Shown here: positions 18,308 through 27,709 of the stretch, one piece after another
Numbering within the stretch: position 1 is the first letter of the stretch
Layout: each line of letters begins with the position of its first letter
NCBI RefSeq assembly: GCF_020682705.1
Contig: NZ_JAGTTN010000001.1
Location: 496,001-560,000, forward strand
Direction of reading: 5' to 3'
Source of the DNA: Microbacterium allomyrinae
GTDB taxonomy: Bacteria > Actinomycetota > Actinomycetes > Actinomycetales > Microbacteriaceae
Length of the DNA stretch: 64,000 nt
Notes under the pieces: generated by a model
The model's input: the letters and a program-made list of their open reading frames with translations, nothing else
Told to the model about the DNA's origin: nothing
Databases searched by the model: none
Made by a program: the position numbers and the translations under genes

Positions 18308-18901
18308 TCAGATGGAGCGACGACCTTCGAACGCGCGGCCGAGGGTGACCTCGTCGGCGTATTCGAGATCGCCGCCCACGGGCAGGCCGGATGCGAGGCG
18401 AGTCACCGAGATCTCGAGCGTGTGGAGCAGACGGCTGAGGTAGGTGGCCGTCGCCTCTCCCTCGAGGTTGGGGTTGGTCGCGAGGATGACCTCCTGGACC
18501 GTGCCGTCGGCCAGGCGCTGCATGAGCTGCGTGATACGCAGGTCGTCGGGTCCGATGCCGGCGATCGGACTGATGGCGCCGCCGAGCACGTGGTAGAGCC
18601 CGCGGAACTCGCGCGTCCTCTCGATCGCGGCGACGTCCTTGGCATCCTCGACGACGCAGATGAGCGTCTCGTTGCGCCGCGGGTCGCGGCAGATCGAGCA
18701 GCGGTCCTGCTCGGAGACGTTGCCGCACACCTCGCAGAAGCGCACCTTCTCGCGTACTTCTGCGAGGAGCTGAGCGAGGTGGGAGACGTCGAAGTTCGGA
18801 GTCTGGAGGATGTGGAACGTGATGCGTTGCGCCGACTTCGGGCCGATGCCCGGGAGTCGGCCGAACTCGTCGATCAGGTCTTGGACGATGCCGTCGTACA
18901 T
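18308..18901 (-). CDS. recR: Recombination mediator RecR
   Basis: The 197-residue protein has the RecR layout. An N-terminal helix-hairpin-helix ([20 protein letters not shown]) comes first. A four-cysteine zinc module ([17 protein letters not shown]) follows, then a Toprim domain beginning [14 protein letters not shown]. It works with RecO and RecF in loading RecA at gaps. Its ATG lies three bases behind the dnaX stop, the conserved dnaX-recR operon. Confidence 0.96.
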   Translation of the reverse strand: MYDGIVQDLIDEFGRLPGIGPKSAQRITFHILQTPNFDVSHLAQLLAEVREKVRFCEVCGNVSEQDRCSICRDPRRNETLICVVEDAKDVAAIERTREFRGLYHVLGGAISPIAGIGPDDLRITQLMQRLADGTVQEVILATNPNLEGEATATYLSRLLHTLEISVTRLASGLPVGGDLEYADEVTLGRAFEGRRSI

Positions 18902-18904
18902 GGG

Positions 18905-21217
18905 TTAGCTGAACCTCGTCGGCGGCTCGTAGGGCTCTTCGCCGACGAACGTCGCCCCGAGCATCTGGCGGACCACCGCTTCGCCGTAGCGCTGGACACC
19001 CTGGTTTCGCAGCGTTGTGTCGGGGCGCGCGGCCGTGACGGCGGTCAGCGGCGGGGCGACCGTGGGCGGCACGGGAGCGTCGGGCGCGGCATCCGTTCCG
19101 TCGAGTTCGTCGTCGTCGTCGTCGCGCTCGATCGACGCAGCGACATCGGCGCGCGGAAGCACGTCGCCTTCGTGCGGCGCAGTGAGGGTCGCGGTGCGCA
19201 CGCGCGCGGCGGAGGCGGCGTCTTCGGGCTCATCGTCGACCGCGAACTGCGCGGGCGCGGCCACGTCGGCCGGCGGCCCCGGGTCGGGGGGCGGGGCATC
19301 GGCGTCTGTCGGGATCGGTGCGACGGCCCATTCGGTGACCGGTGCCGCCGCGGACGGCGCGTTCGATCGGATGGCGGATGGCCGGGGCGCGCTCGCGGGC
19401 CGCTCCCGCGCCGCACCGCTGCCGGCGGGACCGCCCTGCAACCCACTGCCGGAGGTGACGCTGTTCGGCTCGCCTCCGGACGTGCCGTCCGGCTGCGAGC
19501 CGGCGCCGGATGCTCCGCCGCCGGATCCACCGGAGGGGTCGTGCTTCGCGATGTACTTCACGCGGATGCCGAGCGCACCCAGAATCGCCTGGCGCAGATC
19601 TTCGCTCGGCCCCTTGCCGGCCGCGAGCTGCTTGAACTTGACGACATCGCTCTGACTCGGGAACGCGAGAGTGAGGACATCATCGTCGAGCGCGACGACC
19701 TTGGCGTTGGACGCGAGCATCCACGACGAGCGACTGACGTTCTCGAGCCGGCCGAGCACGTCCGACCACGAGTCGCGCATGCGGTCCAGCGTGACCGGCC
19801 CGGACGGCGCCGGTGCAGGAGCAGGCGCGGTGTCCGCTGCCGCGGGAGCAGGAGCAGGCGCGGTGTCCGCTGCTGCGGCAGCGGTGGCGACCGGTGCCGG
19901 AGCAGCCGCTGCCACTGCCACTGCCACTGACGGTGCCGGCGCAGCGGCGGGAGCCGGCGCACCGGCGGGAGCCGGAGCGATAGCCGGAGTGCTTGCCGGA
20001 GCAGGAGCAGCCCGCACAGGCGCGGTCGTGGGCACCGGCGCAGAACCGGCCCCGCCGACGGCTGCGGACCCCTCGGTCGCGCGGGCGAGCACCCGGGCGA
20101 CCATGAGTTCGAGCTGCAGGCGCGGCGACGTGGCACCGGTCATGTCGTCGAGCGTGGCGATCACCAGATCGGCGATGCGGGACAGCCGCGACGAGCCGAA
20201 GGCGTCGGCCTGCTGCTGCATGCGGGCGAGGTCCTCGGCCGAGATGCCTCGCAGCACAGCGGAGGCGCCCTGACCGGTCGCGGCGATGACGATCAGATCG
20301 CGAAGTCGTTCGAGCAGGTCGTCCACGAATCGGCGCGGATCCTGACCGGTCTGCACGACGCGGTCGACGGCCGCGAACGCCGCGGAGGGGTCAGCGACGG
20401 CGAACGCGTCGACGACCTCGTCGAGGAGCTCGGCGTGGGTGTAGCCGAGCAGTGAGACGGCGCGCTCGTACCGCACGAGAACGGTCCCGGCCTCTGCCGA
20501 CCCTTCGGAGGACTCGGGAACCTCGGAGCCCGCGATGAGCTGGTCGAGGAGCGACAGGGTGTCTCGGGGCGATCCGCCGCCGGCGCGCACGACCAGGGGC
20601 AGCACGCCGGGCTCGACCTGCACGCCCTCCTGCCCGCACAGCTGCTCGACGTACTCGAGCATGGCCGCGGGCGGCACGAGGCGGAACGGGTAGTGGTGCG
20701 TGCGCGAGCGGATGGTTCCGATGACCTTCTCGGGCTCGGTCGTCGCGAAGATGAACTTGACGTGATCGGGCGGCTCTTCGACGAGCTTCAGCAGAGCGTT
20801 GAAGCCCTGCGGCGTCACCATGTGCGCCTCGTCGAGGATGAAGATCTTGAACCGGTCGCGCGCCGGGGCGAAAACTGCCCGCTCGCGCAGGTCGCGGGCG
20901 TCGTCGACGCCGTTGTGCGAGGCCGCGTCGATCTCGACGACGTCGAGGGATCCGCCCCCGCCGCGGCCGAGTTCGACGCAGCTGTCGCACGTGCCGCAGG
21001 GGGTGTCGGTGGGGCCCTGCGCGCAGTTGAGGCAGCGTGCGAGGATGCGCGCGGAAGTCGTCTTGCCGCACCCGCGCGGGCCCGAGAACAGGTAGGCGTG
21101 GCCGACGCGGTCGCCACGCAGGGCGGTCATGAGCGGGTCGGTGACCTGCGACTGGCCGATCATCTCGCCGAACGATTCGGGCCGGTAGCGGCGATAGAGA
21201 GCGGTGGTCACCCCCAC
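18905..21217 (-). CDS. dnaX: DNA polymerase III subunit gamma/tau
   Basis: The 770-residue clamp-loader subunit carries Walker A in FSGPRGCGKTTSARIL, a zinc module CLNCAQGPTDTPCGTCDSC, Walker B in FIFILDEAHM-like FKIFILDEAHM and a sensor-1 IFATTEPEKV. Domain III ends near residue 370. A long Ala/Pro linker follows (about residues 375-460), encoded partly by a 33-bp tandem duplication at 19815-19880. A tau-like domain (MRDSWSDVLGRLENVSRSSW) and a low-complexity tail come after it. No A-rich slippery heptamer is visible, so I expect only a full-length product. recR follows after three bases. Confidence 0.95.
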   Translation of the reverse strand: MGVTTALYRRYRPESFGEMIGQSQVTDPLMTALRGDRVGHAYLFSGPRGCGKTTSARILARCLNCAQGPTDTPCGTCDSCVELGRGGGGSLDVVEIDAASHNGVDDARDLRERAVFAPARDRFKIFILDEAHMVTPQGFNALLKLVEEPPDHVKFIFATTEPEKVIGTIRSRTHHYPFRLVPPAAMLEYVEQLCGQEGVQVEPGVLPLVVRAGGGSPRDTLSLLDQLIAGSEVPESSEGSAEAGTVLVRYERAVSLLGYTHAELLDEVVDAFAVADPSAAFAAVDRVVQTGQDPRRFVDDLLERLRDLIVIAATGQGASAVLRGISAEDLARMQQQADAFGSSRLSRIADLVIATLDDMTGATSPRLQLELMVARVLARATEGSAAVGGAGSAPVPTTAPVRAAPAPASTPAIAPAPAGAPAPAAAPAPSVAVAVAAAAPAPVATAAAAADTAPAPAPAAADTAPAPAPAPSGPVTLDRMRDSWSDVLGRLENVSRSSWMLASNAKVVALDDDVLTLAFPSQSDVVKFKQLAAGKGPSEDLRQAILGALGIRVKYIAKHDPSGGSGGGASGAGSQPDGTSGGEPNSVTSGSGLQGGPAGSGAARERPASAPRPSAIRSNAPSAAAPVTEWAVAPIPTDADAPPPDPGPPADVAAPAQFAVDDEPEDAASAARVRTATLTAPHEGDVLPRADVAASIERDDDDDELDGTDAAPDAPVPPTVAPPLTAVTAARPDTTLRNQGVQRYGEAVVRQMLGATFVGEEPYEPPTRFS

Positions 21218-21305
21218 AGCCTACGGCGTGGCCGCGACATCGGATCGAGACGTCGCGACCGGATCGACGTGGTCGGCGACGGGGCCTGCTAGATTGCTCG
21301 GCAGT

Positions 21306-21377
21306 GACACGGGGTGCCCGCGCGGCGGGCTGAGACCACACCCGTCGAACCTGATCTCGATCATGCGAGCGAAGGGA
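21306..21377 (+). promoter_or_regulatory. TPP riboswitch (THI element)
   Basis: Conserved aptamer blocks are in order: ACACGGGGTGCCC, the GC-rich P3, GGGCTGAGACC (CTGAGA at 21330), ACCCGTCGAACCTGATC and GCGAGCGAAGGGA. The last block ends seven bases before the thiM ATG, and its AAGGGA would also be the ribosome binding site. Thiamine pyrophosphate binding probably hides the site and stops translation. Confidence 0.95.
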
Positions 21378-21384
21378 TGTCGCG

Positions 21385-22191
21385 ATGAACACGCGCGCAA
21401 CCACCGTCCATCTGTCCCCCTCCGAGGCGCTGACGGCGCTGCGCGATGCCGCACCGCTCGTGCAGTGCATCACGAACGCCGTCGTCACCGGCTTCACCGC
21501 GAATGTGCTGCTCGCGATCGGCGCGGCGCCGGCCATGTGCGATCTGCCGGGCGAGGCCGGCATGTTCGCGGGCCTCGCCGACGGCGTGCTCGTCAACCTC
21601 GGCACACCCACGGCCGAGCAGCGCGACGCCGCGCGCGAAGCGGTTCGCGCGACGAGCGCATGGGTGCTCGACCCGGTCGCCGTCGGCGCACTGCCTGTGC
21701 GCACGGCGCTCGCCGCCGAGCTTCTCGAGCACCGCCCGGCGATCATCCGCGGCAACGCCTCCGAGATCCTCGCGCTCGCTGGAGCCGGTGCGGGCGGTCG
21801 CGGCGTCGATGCGACGGACGGACCGGATGCCGCGGCCCCGGCCGCCCGTGCGCTCGCGGTACGCACCGGCGGGGTGGTGGCCGTCTCGGGCCCGGTGGAC
21901 CTCGTGACCGACGGCGAGCGCATCGTGCGCATCGGCGGCGGTGATGCGCTGCTGACGCGCGTGACCGGGGGCGGCTGCTCGCTCGGTGCCGTCATGGCCG
22001 CGTTCCTCGGGGTGTGCGCGCCGCTCGAGGCGGCGGTGGCGGCATCCGCCCTCTATGCCGACGCTTCCGAGCGCGCCGCGGCGCTCTCGAGCGGCCCGGG
22101 TTCGTTCGCGGTGGCATTCCTGGACGCGCTCGACGCCACGGCGGCATCCGATCTCGACGCCCGCGTCGCACTGACGGCGGTGGCTCGATGA
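21385..22191 (+). CDS. thiM: Hydroxyethylthiazole kinase
   Basis: The 268-residue protein has ThiM motifs: [20 protein letters not shown] at the thiazole site, [33 protein letters not shown] and a [15 protein letters not shown] anion hole near the C-terminus. It phosphorylates 4-methyl-5-(2-hydroxyethyl)thiazole salvaged from outside or from thiamine breakdown. It is the first gene behind the TPP riboswitch. Its TGA overlaps the ATG of thiE (ATGA), indicating translational coupling. Confidence 0.94.
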   Translation: MNTRATTVHLSPSEALTALRDAAPLVQCITNAVVTGFTANVLLAIGAAPAMCDLPGEAGMFAGLADGVLVNLGTPTAEQRDAAREAVRATSAWVLDPVAVGALPVRTALAAELLEHRPAIIRGNASEILALAGAGAGGRGVDATDGPDAAAPAARALAVRTGGVVAVSGPVDLVTDGERIVRIGGGDALLTRVTGGGCSLGAVMAAFLGVCAPLEAAVAASALYADASERAAALSSGPGSFAVAFLDALDATAASDLDARVALTAVAR

Positions 22192-22871
22192 ACCCGCGCC
22201 CGGCAGGGGACGGGTTCGGACTGCACCTGGTCACCGACGAGCGCGTGCCGTTCGCGCGTCTGCTCGAGGTGGTCGATGCGGCGGCGTCCGCCGGCGTCGA
22301 CGTCGTGCAGGTACGGGCGAAGTCCGCGAGCGGGCGCGAGTTCCTGCGGCAGGCACGGGCGGTGGCGGATGCCGTCGCCGGCCGAGCTCTCGTGCTCGTC
22401 AACGACCGTGTCGATGTCGCCCTGGCCGCACGCGACGCGGGGGCGCGCATCGACGGCGTGCATCTCGGCCAGAGCGATCTGCCGCCGACCACCGCGCGCC
22501 GGCTGCTCGGCGCCCACACGGTGGTCGGGTGGACCGCGAACACGCCTGCGCATCTGGACGCGGCATCCGCTTTTCCCGCCGGCACGCTCGACTATCTGGG
22601 AGTAGGAGTCATCCGCCCCACCTCGACGAAGCCCAACCACCCGCCGGTGCTCGGAGTGGAAGGGTTCGCCGGGCTCGCGGCGCGCACGGCGCTGCCGTGC
22701 ATCGCGATCGGCGGTGTCGTCGATGGCGATGTGGTTGCGCTCCGCGACGCCGGCGCTGCCGGGGTCGCGGTCGTCTCGGCGATCTGCGCCGCGGACGATC
22801 CCGGGGCGGCGACCCGTGCGTTCCGCACCGCGGCCGCATTCGCGACGCCCGGAGCGGTGGCCGCACGATGA
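22188..22871 (+). CDS. thiE: Thiamine-phosphate synthase
   Basis: The 227-residue TIM-barrel protein shows [57 protein letters not shown] and [20 protein letters not shown], all ThiE signatures for binding HMP-PP and thiazole phosphate. It couples the two halves into thiamine monophosphate. It overlaps thiM upstream and thiD/tenA downstream by four bases each, so the three genes form one tight operon. Confidence 0.95.
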   Translation: MNPRPAGDGFGLHLVTDERVPFARLLEVVDAAASAGVDVVQVRAKSASGREFLRQARAVADAVAGRALVLVNDRVDVALAARDAGARIDGVHLGQSDLPPTTARRLLGAHTVVGWTANTPAHLDAASAFPAGTLDYLGVGVIRPTSTKPNHPPVLGVEGFAGLAARTALPCIAIGGVVDGDVVALRDAGAAGVAVVSAICAADDPGAATRAFRTAAAFATPGAVAAR

Positions 22872-24346
22872 CCGCGATTCCCCGTGTGCTGAGCATCGCC
22901 GGTACGGATCCGACCGGCGGTGCCGGTCTGCAGGCCGACCTCAAGTCCATCGGCGCGCTCGGCGGCTACGGCATGGCGGTTACGACCGCCCTCGTCGCTC
23001 AGAACACGCGCGGCGTGCGCGAGGTGCACGTGCCGCCGGTGGCGTTCCTCACGGCGCAGCTGGATGCCGTGTCGGACGACGTCGAGATCGACGCCGTGAA
23101 GATCGGGATGCTGCAGTCGGTCGAGATCATCGCCGCGGTGCGCGCATGGCTGGACCGCACGCGCCCGCCGATCGTCGTGCTCGACCCGGTGATGATCGCG
23201 ACGAGCGGCGACCGCCTGCTCGACACCGCGGCGGAAGAGGCCCTTCACGGCTTGTGCCGCGAGGCGGATCTGATCACTCCGAACCTCGCCGAGCTCGCCG
23301 TGCTCACCGGCCGCCCGCAGGCCGAGACGTGGCCGGCGGCGATCTCGGCCGCCCGCAGGCTGCACCGATCGACCGGAGCCACGGTGCTCCTGAAGGGCGG
23401 ACACCTCGCCGGCGGTGCGTGCCCCGACGCGATCGTGGGCCCCGACGGCGTGCATGAGATCGCGGGGGTGCGCGTCGCCACCCGCAACACGCACGGCACG
23501 GGGTGCTCGCTCTCGTCGGCGATGGCCACGCTGCGCGCCCAGGGCGCGACCTGGCCCGAGGCACTCGCACGGGCGAAGGAATGGCTCACCGGCGCACTCA
23601 CGCATGCCGATGCGCTGCGGGTCGGAGGCGGCAACGGCCCGATCGATCACTTCCACGAGCTGCGGCGGGGTACGCAGGCGCGACCCCGGCCGAGTCTGTG
23701 GTCCCGTGAGGTGTGGGATGCCGCCGCCGTCGTCCGCGACGACGTCGATGCCTGCGCGTTCGTGCGCGGGCTCGCCGACGGGTCGCTGCCGGGTGAGGCG
23801 TTCCGCCACTACCTCGCGCAGGACGCGATCTACCTGGGCGAGTACTCCAGGCTCCTCGCCCGCGCGAGCACGCTCGCACCGACCGCCGACGAGCAGGCGT
23901 TCTGGGCACGGTCGGCCGAGTCGGCACTGGTGGAGGAGTTGCGGCTGCACGAGGGCCACCTCGGGGCCGATGCCGATCGCGACCCCGCTCCGCAGACGCT
24001 CGCGTACACGAACCACCTGCACGCCTCGACCCGGTCGTACGGCGAGCTGGTCGCGGCGCTCCTGCCGTGCTTCTGGCTCTACACCGATCTCGGTTCGCGA
24101 CTGCAATCGGCGCGGCGCGACGGGCATCCGTACGACGACTGGCTCGCGATGTACGGCGACCCGACGTTCGCCGAGGCGACCGCTCGTGCGGTGTCGATCG
24201 CCGACGCCGCCGCGCGCGATGCCGGGCCTCGGGAGCGCGCGCGCATGACCGATGCGTTCGCCCGCTCGATGACGCACGAGCTGCGCTTCTTCGAGGCGCC
24301 GCTGGAGGTTCCCGCTCGGCCTGCCGAACTGAGTCCGGTCCTCTGA
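22868..24346 (+). CDS. thiD: ThiD-TenA fusion: HMP/HMP-P kinase plus aminopyrimidine aminohydrolase
   Basis: The 492-residue protein joins two enzymes. Residues 1-265 are ThiD: LSIAGTDPTGGAGLQADLKS, VVLDPVMIATSGDRLL, DLITPNLAELAVLTG and NTHGTGCSLSSA. From about residue 275 a TenA domain begins (SREVWDAAAVVRDDV), with FRHYLAQDAIYLGEYSRLLA and a late ELRFFEAPL. The nucleophilic cysteine expected in TenA is seen in LLPCFWLYTD. ThiD phosphorylates the pyrimidine twice, and TenA frees HMP from degraded thiamine. With ThiM and ThiE this makes a salvage operon under riboswitch control; thiC and thiG are not here. Confidence 0.93.
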   Translation: MTAIPRVLSIAGTDPTGGAGLQADLKSIGALGGYGMAVTTALVAQNTRGVREVHVPPVAFLTAQLDAVSDDVEIDAVKIGMLQSVEIIAAVRAWLDRTRPPIVVLDPVMIATSGDRLLDTAAEEALHGLCREADLITPNLAELAVLTGRPQAETWPAAISAARRLHRSTGATVLLKGGHLAGGACPDAIVGPDGVHEIAGVRVATRNTHGTGCSLSSAMATLRAQGATWPEALARAKEWLTGALTHADALRVGGGNGPIDHFHELRRGTQARPRPSLWSREVWDAAAVVRDDVDACAFVRGLADGSLPGEAFRHYLAQDAIYLGEYSRLLARASTLAPTADEQAFWARSAESALVEELRLHEGHLGADADRDPAPQTLAYTNHLHASTRSYGELVAALLPCFWLYTDLGSRLQSARRDGHPYDDWLAMYGDPTFAEATARAVSIADAAARDAGPRERARMTDAFARSMTHELRFFEAPLEVPARPAELSPVL

Positions 24347-24376
24347 GGCGCCCTCACGCAAACGCCCGCTCGCCGA

Positions 24377-24406
24377 GAACGGGTGTTCCGGCCGGAACAC
24401 CCGTTC
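24377..24406 (+). terminator. Perfect 30-bp palindrome after the thi operon
   Basis: GAACGGGTGTTCCGG is followed directly by its exact reverse complement, ending at 24406. It lies between the thi operon and the converging GH65 gene. No T-run follows, so termination is likely but not certain; the palindrome could also form a cruciform. Confidence 0.7.
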
Positions 24407-24441
24407 TTGCGATCGCTCCCGAGACGCCCTGAGCGTCAGCG

Positions 24442-26958
24442 CTACGCGTCGGCGCCGTGCTCGATGTCGGCGGTTCCCACGATGATCGGGATCGTCGAAG
24501 TGACGGTCGGAACCGATGCCGACAGCAGCGAGCCGTCCTCCCGGCGGGCGTCGCCCAGCTCGCCGAGGGTCGGTCGGCCCTCGATCACCGGCCCCTGCCC
24601 GTCGAGCGCCACCACGACCTCTTCGCCTGCGCCGACCACGTAGCCGGTGCCGCGCACGCTGAAGCCGACGGGGTCGCCCTCGGCAGCGCGGACCCGGATC
24701 TGCTCGCGCGTCACCTCGATCTCGAGGCGCGTGCCGTGCCAGTGCAGCACGAACTCGAGCGACGGCCACGCGGCGGGAAGCCGCGGGTCGAACGACAGTT
24801 CGCCGAAGTGGTCGCGCATGCCGCCGAAGCCCGACACCAGCGCGGTCCACACTCCGCCCGCAGAAGCCACGTGGACGCCGTCGGCGGCGTTGTGGTGCAG
24901 GTCGGCGAGGTCGACGAAGATCGACTGCCGGAAGTACTCGAGGGCGAGATCCTGGTAGCCGACCTCCGCCGCCAGGATCGCCTGCACGACCGCCGACAGG
25001 GTCGAGTCGCCCGTGGTCAGCGGATCGTAGTACTCGAAGTCGGCCAGCTTGTCTTCGGGCGAGAAGTGATTGCCCTGCAGGAACAGCGCGAGCACGACAT
25101 CGGCCTGCTTGAGCACCTGGTAGCGGTAGATCACCAGCGGGTGGAAGTGCAGCAGCAACGGCCGCTTGTCGAGCGGGGTGTTCTCCAGGTCCCAGATCTC
25201 GCGCTCCAGGAACACGTGATCCTGCGGATGGATGCCGAGGCTCGGGCTGAACGGGATGTGCATGGCCTCGGCGGCCCGCTCCCAGGCCTCGGCCTCGCCC
25301 GGCTCGAGCCCCAGGCGGTCCACCGTCTGGCGGTACACCTCGCCGTCGATCTCGGCCATCTCGCGCACCGTGCGCGCGGCGAAGCGCAGGTTGAAGCGTG
25401 CCATGACGTTCGTGAACAGATTGTCGTTGACGACCGTCGTGTACTCGTCGGGTCCCGTGACGCCGTGGATGTGGAAGGTCTCCTCCCCCGCGCCGTCGAC
25501 CGAGCGCCAGAAGCCGAGCGTCGTCCACAGCCGGGCGGTCTCGACGGCGATGTCGACGCCCTCGCGGAACAGGAACTCGTCGTCGCCGGTGGCGCGCACG
25601 TACTTGGCGAGCGCATAGCTGACGTCGGCGTTGATGTGGTACTGCGCCGTGCCGGCCGCGTAGTAGGCGGATGCCTCTTCGCCGTTGATGGTGCGCCAGG
25701 GGAAGAGCGCGCCGGCCTCATTCAGCTGGAACGCGCGCCTGCGGGCGGCCGGGAGCATCAGGTACCGCATCCGCAGCGCGTTGCGCGCCCAGAGCGGGGT
25801 CGTGTACGCCAGGAACGGGAGCACGTAGATCTCGGTGTCCCAGAAGTAGTGCCCGGAGTAGCCCGAGCCTGTCATGCCCTTTGCCGGCACACCCTGGCCG
25901 TCGGCGCGGGCCGAGGCCTGCGCGAGCTGGAAGAGGCACCACCGCGTCGCCTGCTGCAGGTCGCCGTGGCCGCCGATGCGCACGTCCGAGCGCTCCCAGA
26001 ATCCGTCGAGCCAGGCGCGCTGGCGCACGCGGATCTCGTCGATGCCCTCGCTCAGCGCGCGGTCGATCGTGCGACGGCAGCGGTCGACCAGCTCCCGTCC
26101 GGGCACGCCGCGGGAGGTGTGATAGCTGACGAGCTTGGTGACGCGCACCGGCACACCCGCCTTCGCCTGCACGCGGAACACGTTCTTGGCGATGTCGGGC
26201 TCGATGAGGGTGCGTGCGCTGTATTCGTTGTCGGTCTCGACGAGGTGGTCGGAGACGAGGGCGATGGTCATGCCCGAGTCGGTGACGCGATACGACAGCG
26301 CCGAGCGGAGGCCGTCCTGCCAGTACTCCTGGGGCTGCAGGACGCGCTCGTGGATGCGCTCCGCCTTGCGCGGGTCGAAGCCGGCCTTCTTGGTGGCCGA
26401 CGGCGTGCCGCCGTAGACGTCTTCGCCGTCCTGGCGGTTGATCATCTGGCAGCTCACGGTGACCGGGGCGTCGGCGTTGAGCACCGTCACCTCGACGGAC
26501 ATCAGCGCGAGGTGCTTCTCTTCGAACGAGACGAGGCGCTCGACCTCGATCAGGACGTCCTTGCCCGAGGGCGTCATCCAGCGCACGTGGCGACGAAGCA
26601 CTCCGTCGCGCATATCGAGCACGCGCTCGTATTCGCGGACATCCGCGACGTCGAGCGACAGCGGCTCGTCGTCGACGTAGACGCGCATCACCTTCGCGTC
26701 GGGCGCGTTGATGATCGTCTGGCCGACCTCGGCGAAGCCGTAGGCCTGCTCGGCGTGACGGATGGGGAACGTCTCGTGGAACCCGTTGATGAATGTGCCC
26801 TGCTCGTGCGCGAACCGCCCTTCGGGGTGGTTGCCGCGCAGGCCGAGGTAGCCGTTGCCGACCGAGAACAGGGTCTCGGTCACACCGGCGTCGTCGAGGT
26901 CGTACGACGTCTCGACGAGCCGCCATTCGTCGACGGGGAAGCGGTCGCGGTCGATCAT
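24442..26958 (-). CDS. Glycoside hydrolase family 65 phosphorylase (maltose/trehalose/kojibiose type)
   Basis: The 838-residue protein matches GH65 throughout. FSVGNGYLGLRGNHPEGRF lies near the N-terminus, and SGHYFWDTEIYVLPFL and FPWRTINGEEAS lie in the (alpha/alpha)6 barrel. HGVTGPDEYTTVVNDNLFTN holds the general acid glutamate, and KQADVVLALFL the phosphate-site region. Such enzymes cleave alpha-glucosides by inverting phosphorolysis to beta-glucose 1-phosphate. The start ATG overlaps the stop of the beta-phosphoglucomutase gene, whose enzyme uses that product. Which disaccharide is used cannot be read from the sequence. Confidence 0.92.
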   Translation of the reverse strand: MIDRDRFPVDEWRLVETSYDLDDAGVTETLFSVGNGYLGLRGNHPEGRFAHEQGTFINGFHETFPIRHAEQAYGFAEVGQTIINAPDAKVMRVYVDDEPLSLDVADVREYERVLDMRDGVLRRHVRWMTPSGKDVLIEVERLVSFEEKHLALMSVEVTVLNADAPVTVSCQMINRQDGEDVYGGTPSATKKAGFDPRKAERIHERVLQPQEYWQDGLRSALSYRVTDSGMTIALVSDHLVETDNEYSARTLIEPDIAKNVFRVQAKAGVPVRVTKLVSYHTSRGVPGRELVDRCRRTIDRALSEGIDEIRVRQRAWLDGFWERSDVRIGGHGDLQQATRWCLFQLAQASARADGQGVPAKGMTGSGYSGHYFWDTEIYVLPFLAYTTPLWARNALRMRYLMLPAARRRAFQLNEAGALFPWRTINGEEASAYYAAGTAQYHINADVSYALAKYVRATGDDEFLFREGVDIAVETARLWTTLGFWRSVDGAGEETFHIHGVTGPDEYTTVVNDNLFTNVMARFNLRFAARTVREMAEIDGEVYRQTVDRLGLEPGEAEAWERAAEAMHIPFSPSLGIHPQDHVFLEREIWDLENTPLDKRPLLLHFHPLVIYRYQVLKQADVVLALFLQGNHFSPEDKLADFEYYDPLTTGDSTLSAVVQAILAAEVGYQDLALEYFRQSIFVDLADLHHNAADGVHVASAGGVWTALVSGFGGMRDHFGELSFDPRLPAAWPSLEFVLHWHGTRLEIEVTREQIRVRAAEGDPVGFSVRGTGYVVGAGEEVVVALDGQGPVIEGRPTLGELGDARREDGSLLSASVPTVTSTIPIIVGTADIEHGADA

Positions 26959-27680
26959 TGGACGAACTCCTCCAGGTCCTTCACGACGACGTGGGCTCCC
27001 GCGTCGACGAGGTGCTGCTCGCCCACACCGCGGTCGACGCCGACCACGAGGGCGAATTCTCCGGCGGCCGCCGAGCGCACGCCGCTGATGGCGTCTTCGA
27101 CCGCGGCGCTGCGCGTCGGATCGACCCCCAGCATCCGCGCCGCTTCGACGAAGACATCCGGTGCGGGCTTCGAAGCGAGGTGATCGCGCTCGGCGATGAC
27201 GCCGTCCATCACGACGACGAATCGATCGCGGATGCCGGCGGCGGCGAGCACCTCTTCGGCGTTCTTCGAGCTCGAGACGACCGCGACGGGGGTGCCGGCC
27301 GCGGCGAGCACGTCCAGCAGCCGCAGCGACCCGGGGTACGCCGCAATGCCTTCCGCGCGCAGCACCCGCTCGAACACGACGTTCTTGCGGTTTCCGATGC
27401 CGCACACCGTGTCGGCGCTCGGCGGATCGGACGGATCGCCCCACGGCACCTCGACGTCGCGCGAGCGCAGCAGACTCGCGACGCCGTCATAGCGCTTCTT
27501 GCCGTCGAGATGATCGAAATAGTCCCGCTCGGTGTACGGCGGAGAGATGTCCCAGGTGGCGAAGAGCTCCTCGAACATGGTCTGCCATGCGTGCATGTGC
27601 ACTTCGGCGGTGGGTGTCAGTACGCCGTCCAGGTCGAACAGAACGGCGTCGTATGCGGTCAGGTCGGGCAGGGCGTCCAT
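26955..27680 (-). CDS. pgmB: HAD hydrolase, probable beta-phosphoglucomutase
   Basis: HAD motifs are DAVLFDLDGVLTPTAEVH (nucleophile Asp plus acid/base Asp two later), VVSSSKN, HLASKPAPDVF and AAVEDAISGV. The cap sequence YFDHLDGKKRYDGVASLL contains the DGK-R pattern of beta-phosphoglucomutases. The product is about 241 residues. ATG 27680 follows GGGAG at six bases; GTG 27686 is the outer alternative. It should convert beta-glucose 1-phosphate to glucose 6-phosphate. It overlaps the GH65 gene by four bases, a classical phosphorylase-mutase pair. Confidence 0.9.
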   Translation of the reverse strand: MDALPDLTAYDAVLFDLDGVLTPTAEVHMHAWQTMFEELFATWDISPPYTERDYFDHLDGKKRYDGVASLLRSRDVEVPWGDPSDPPSADTVCGIGNRKNVVFERVLRAEGIAAYPGSLRLLDVLAAAGTPVAVVSSSKNAEEVLAAAGIRDRFVVVMDGVIAERDHLASKPAPDVFVEAARMLGVDPTRSAAVEDAISGVRSAAAGEFALVVGVDRGVGEQHLVDAGAHVVVKDLEEFVQ

Positions 27681-27709
27681 GGGCACTCCCTCAGGGTACG
27701 GCGGGCAGG

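Noticed and set aside
18905..21217. Programmed frameshift in dnaX to give a short gamma form
   Set aside because: No A-rich slippery heptamer or similar site was found in the linker region.
24457..27183. Very long open frame (908 codons) opposite the GH65 gene
   Set aside because: It is the antisense shadow of a high-GC gene; the translation is Arg/Gly/Val-rich without domains, while the other strand matches GH65 throughout.
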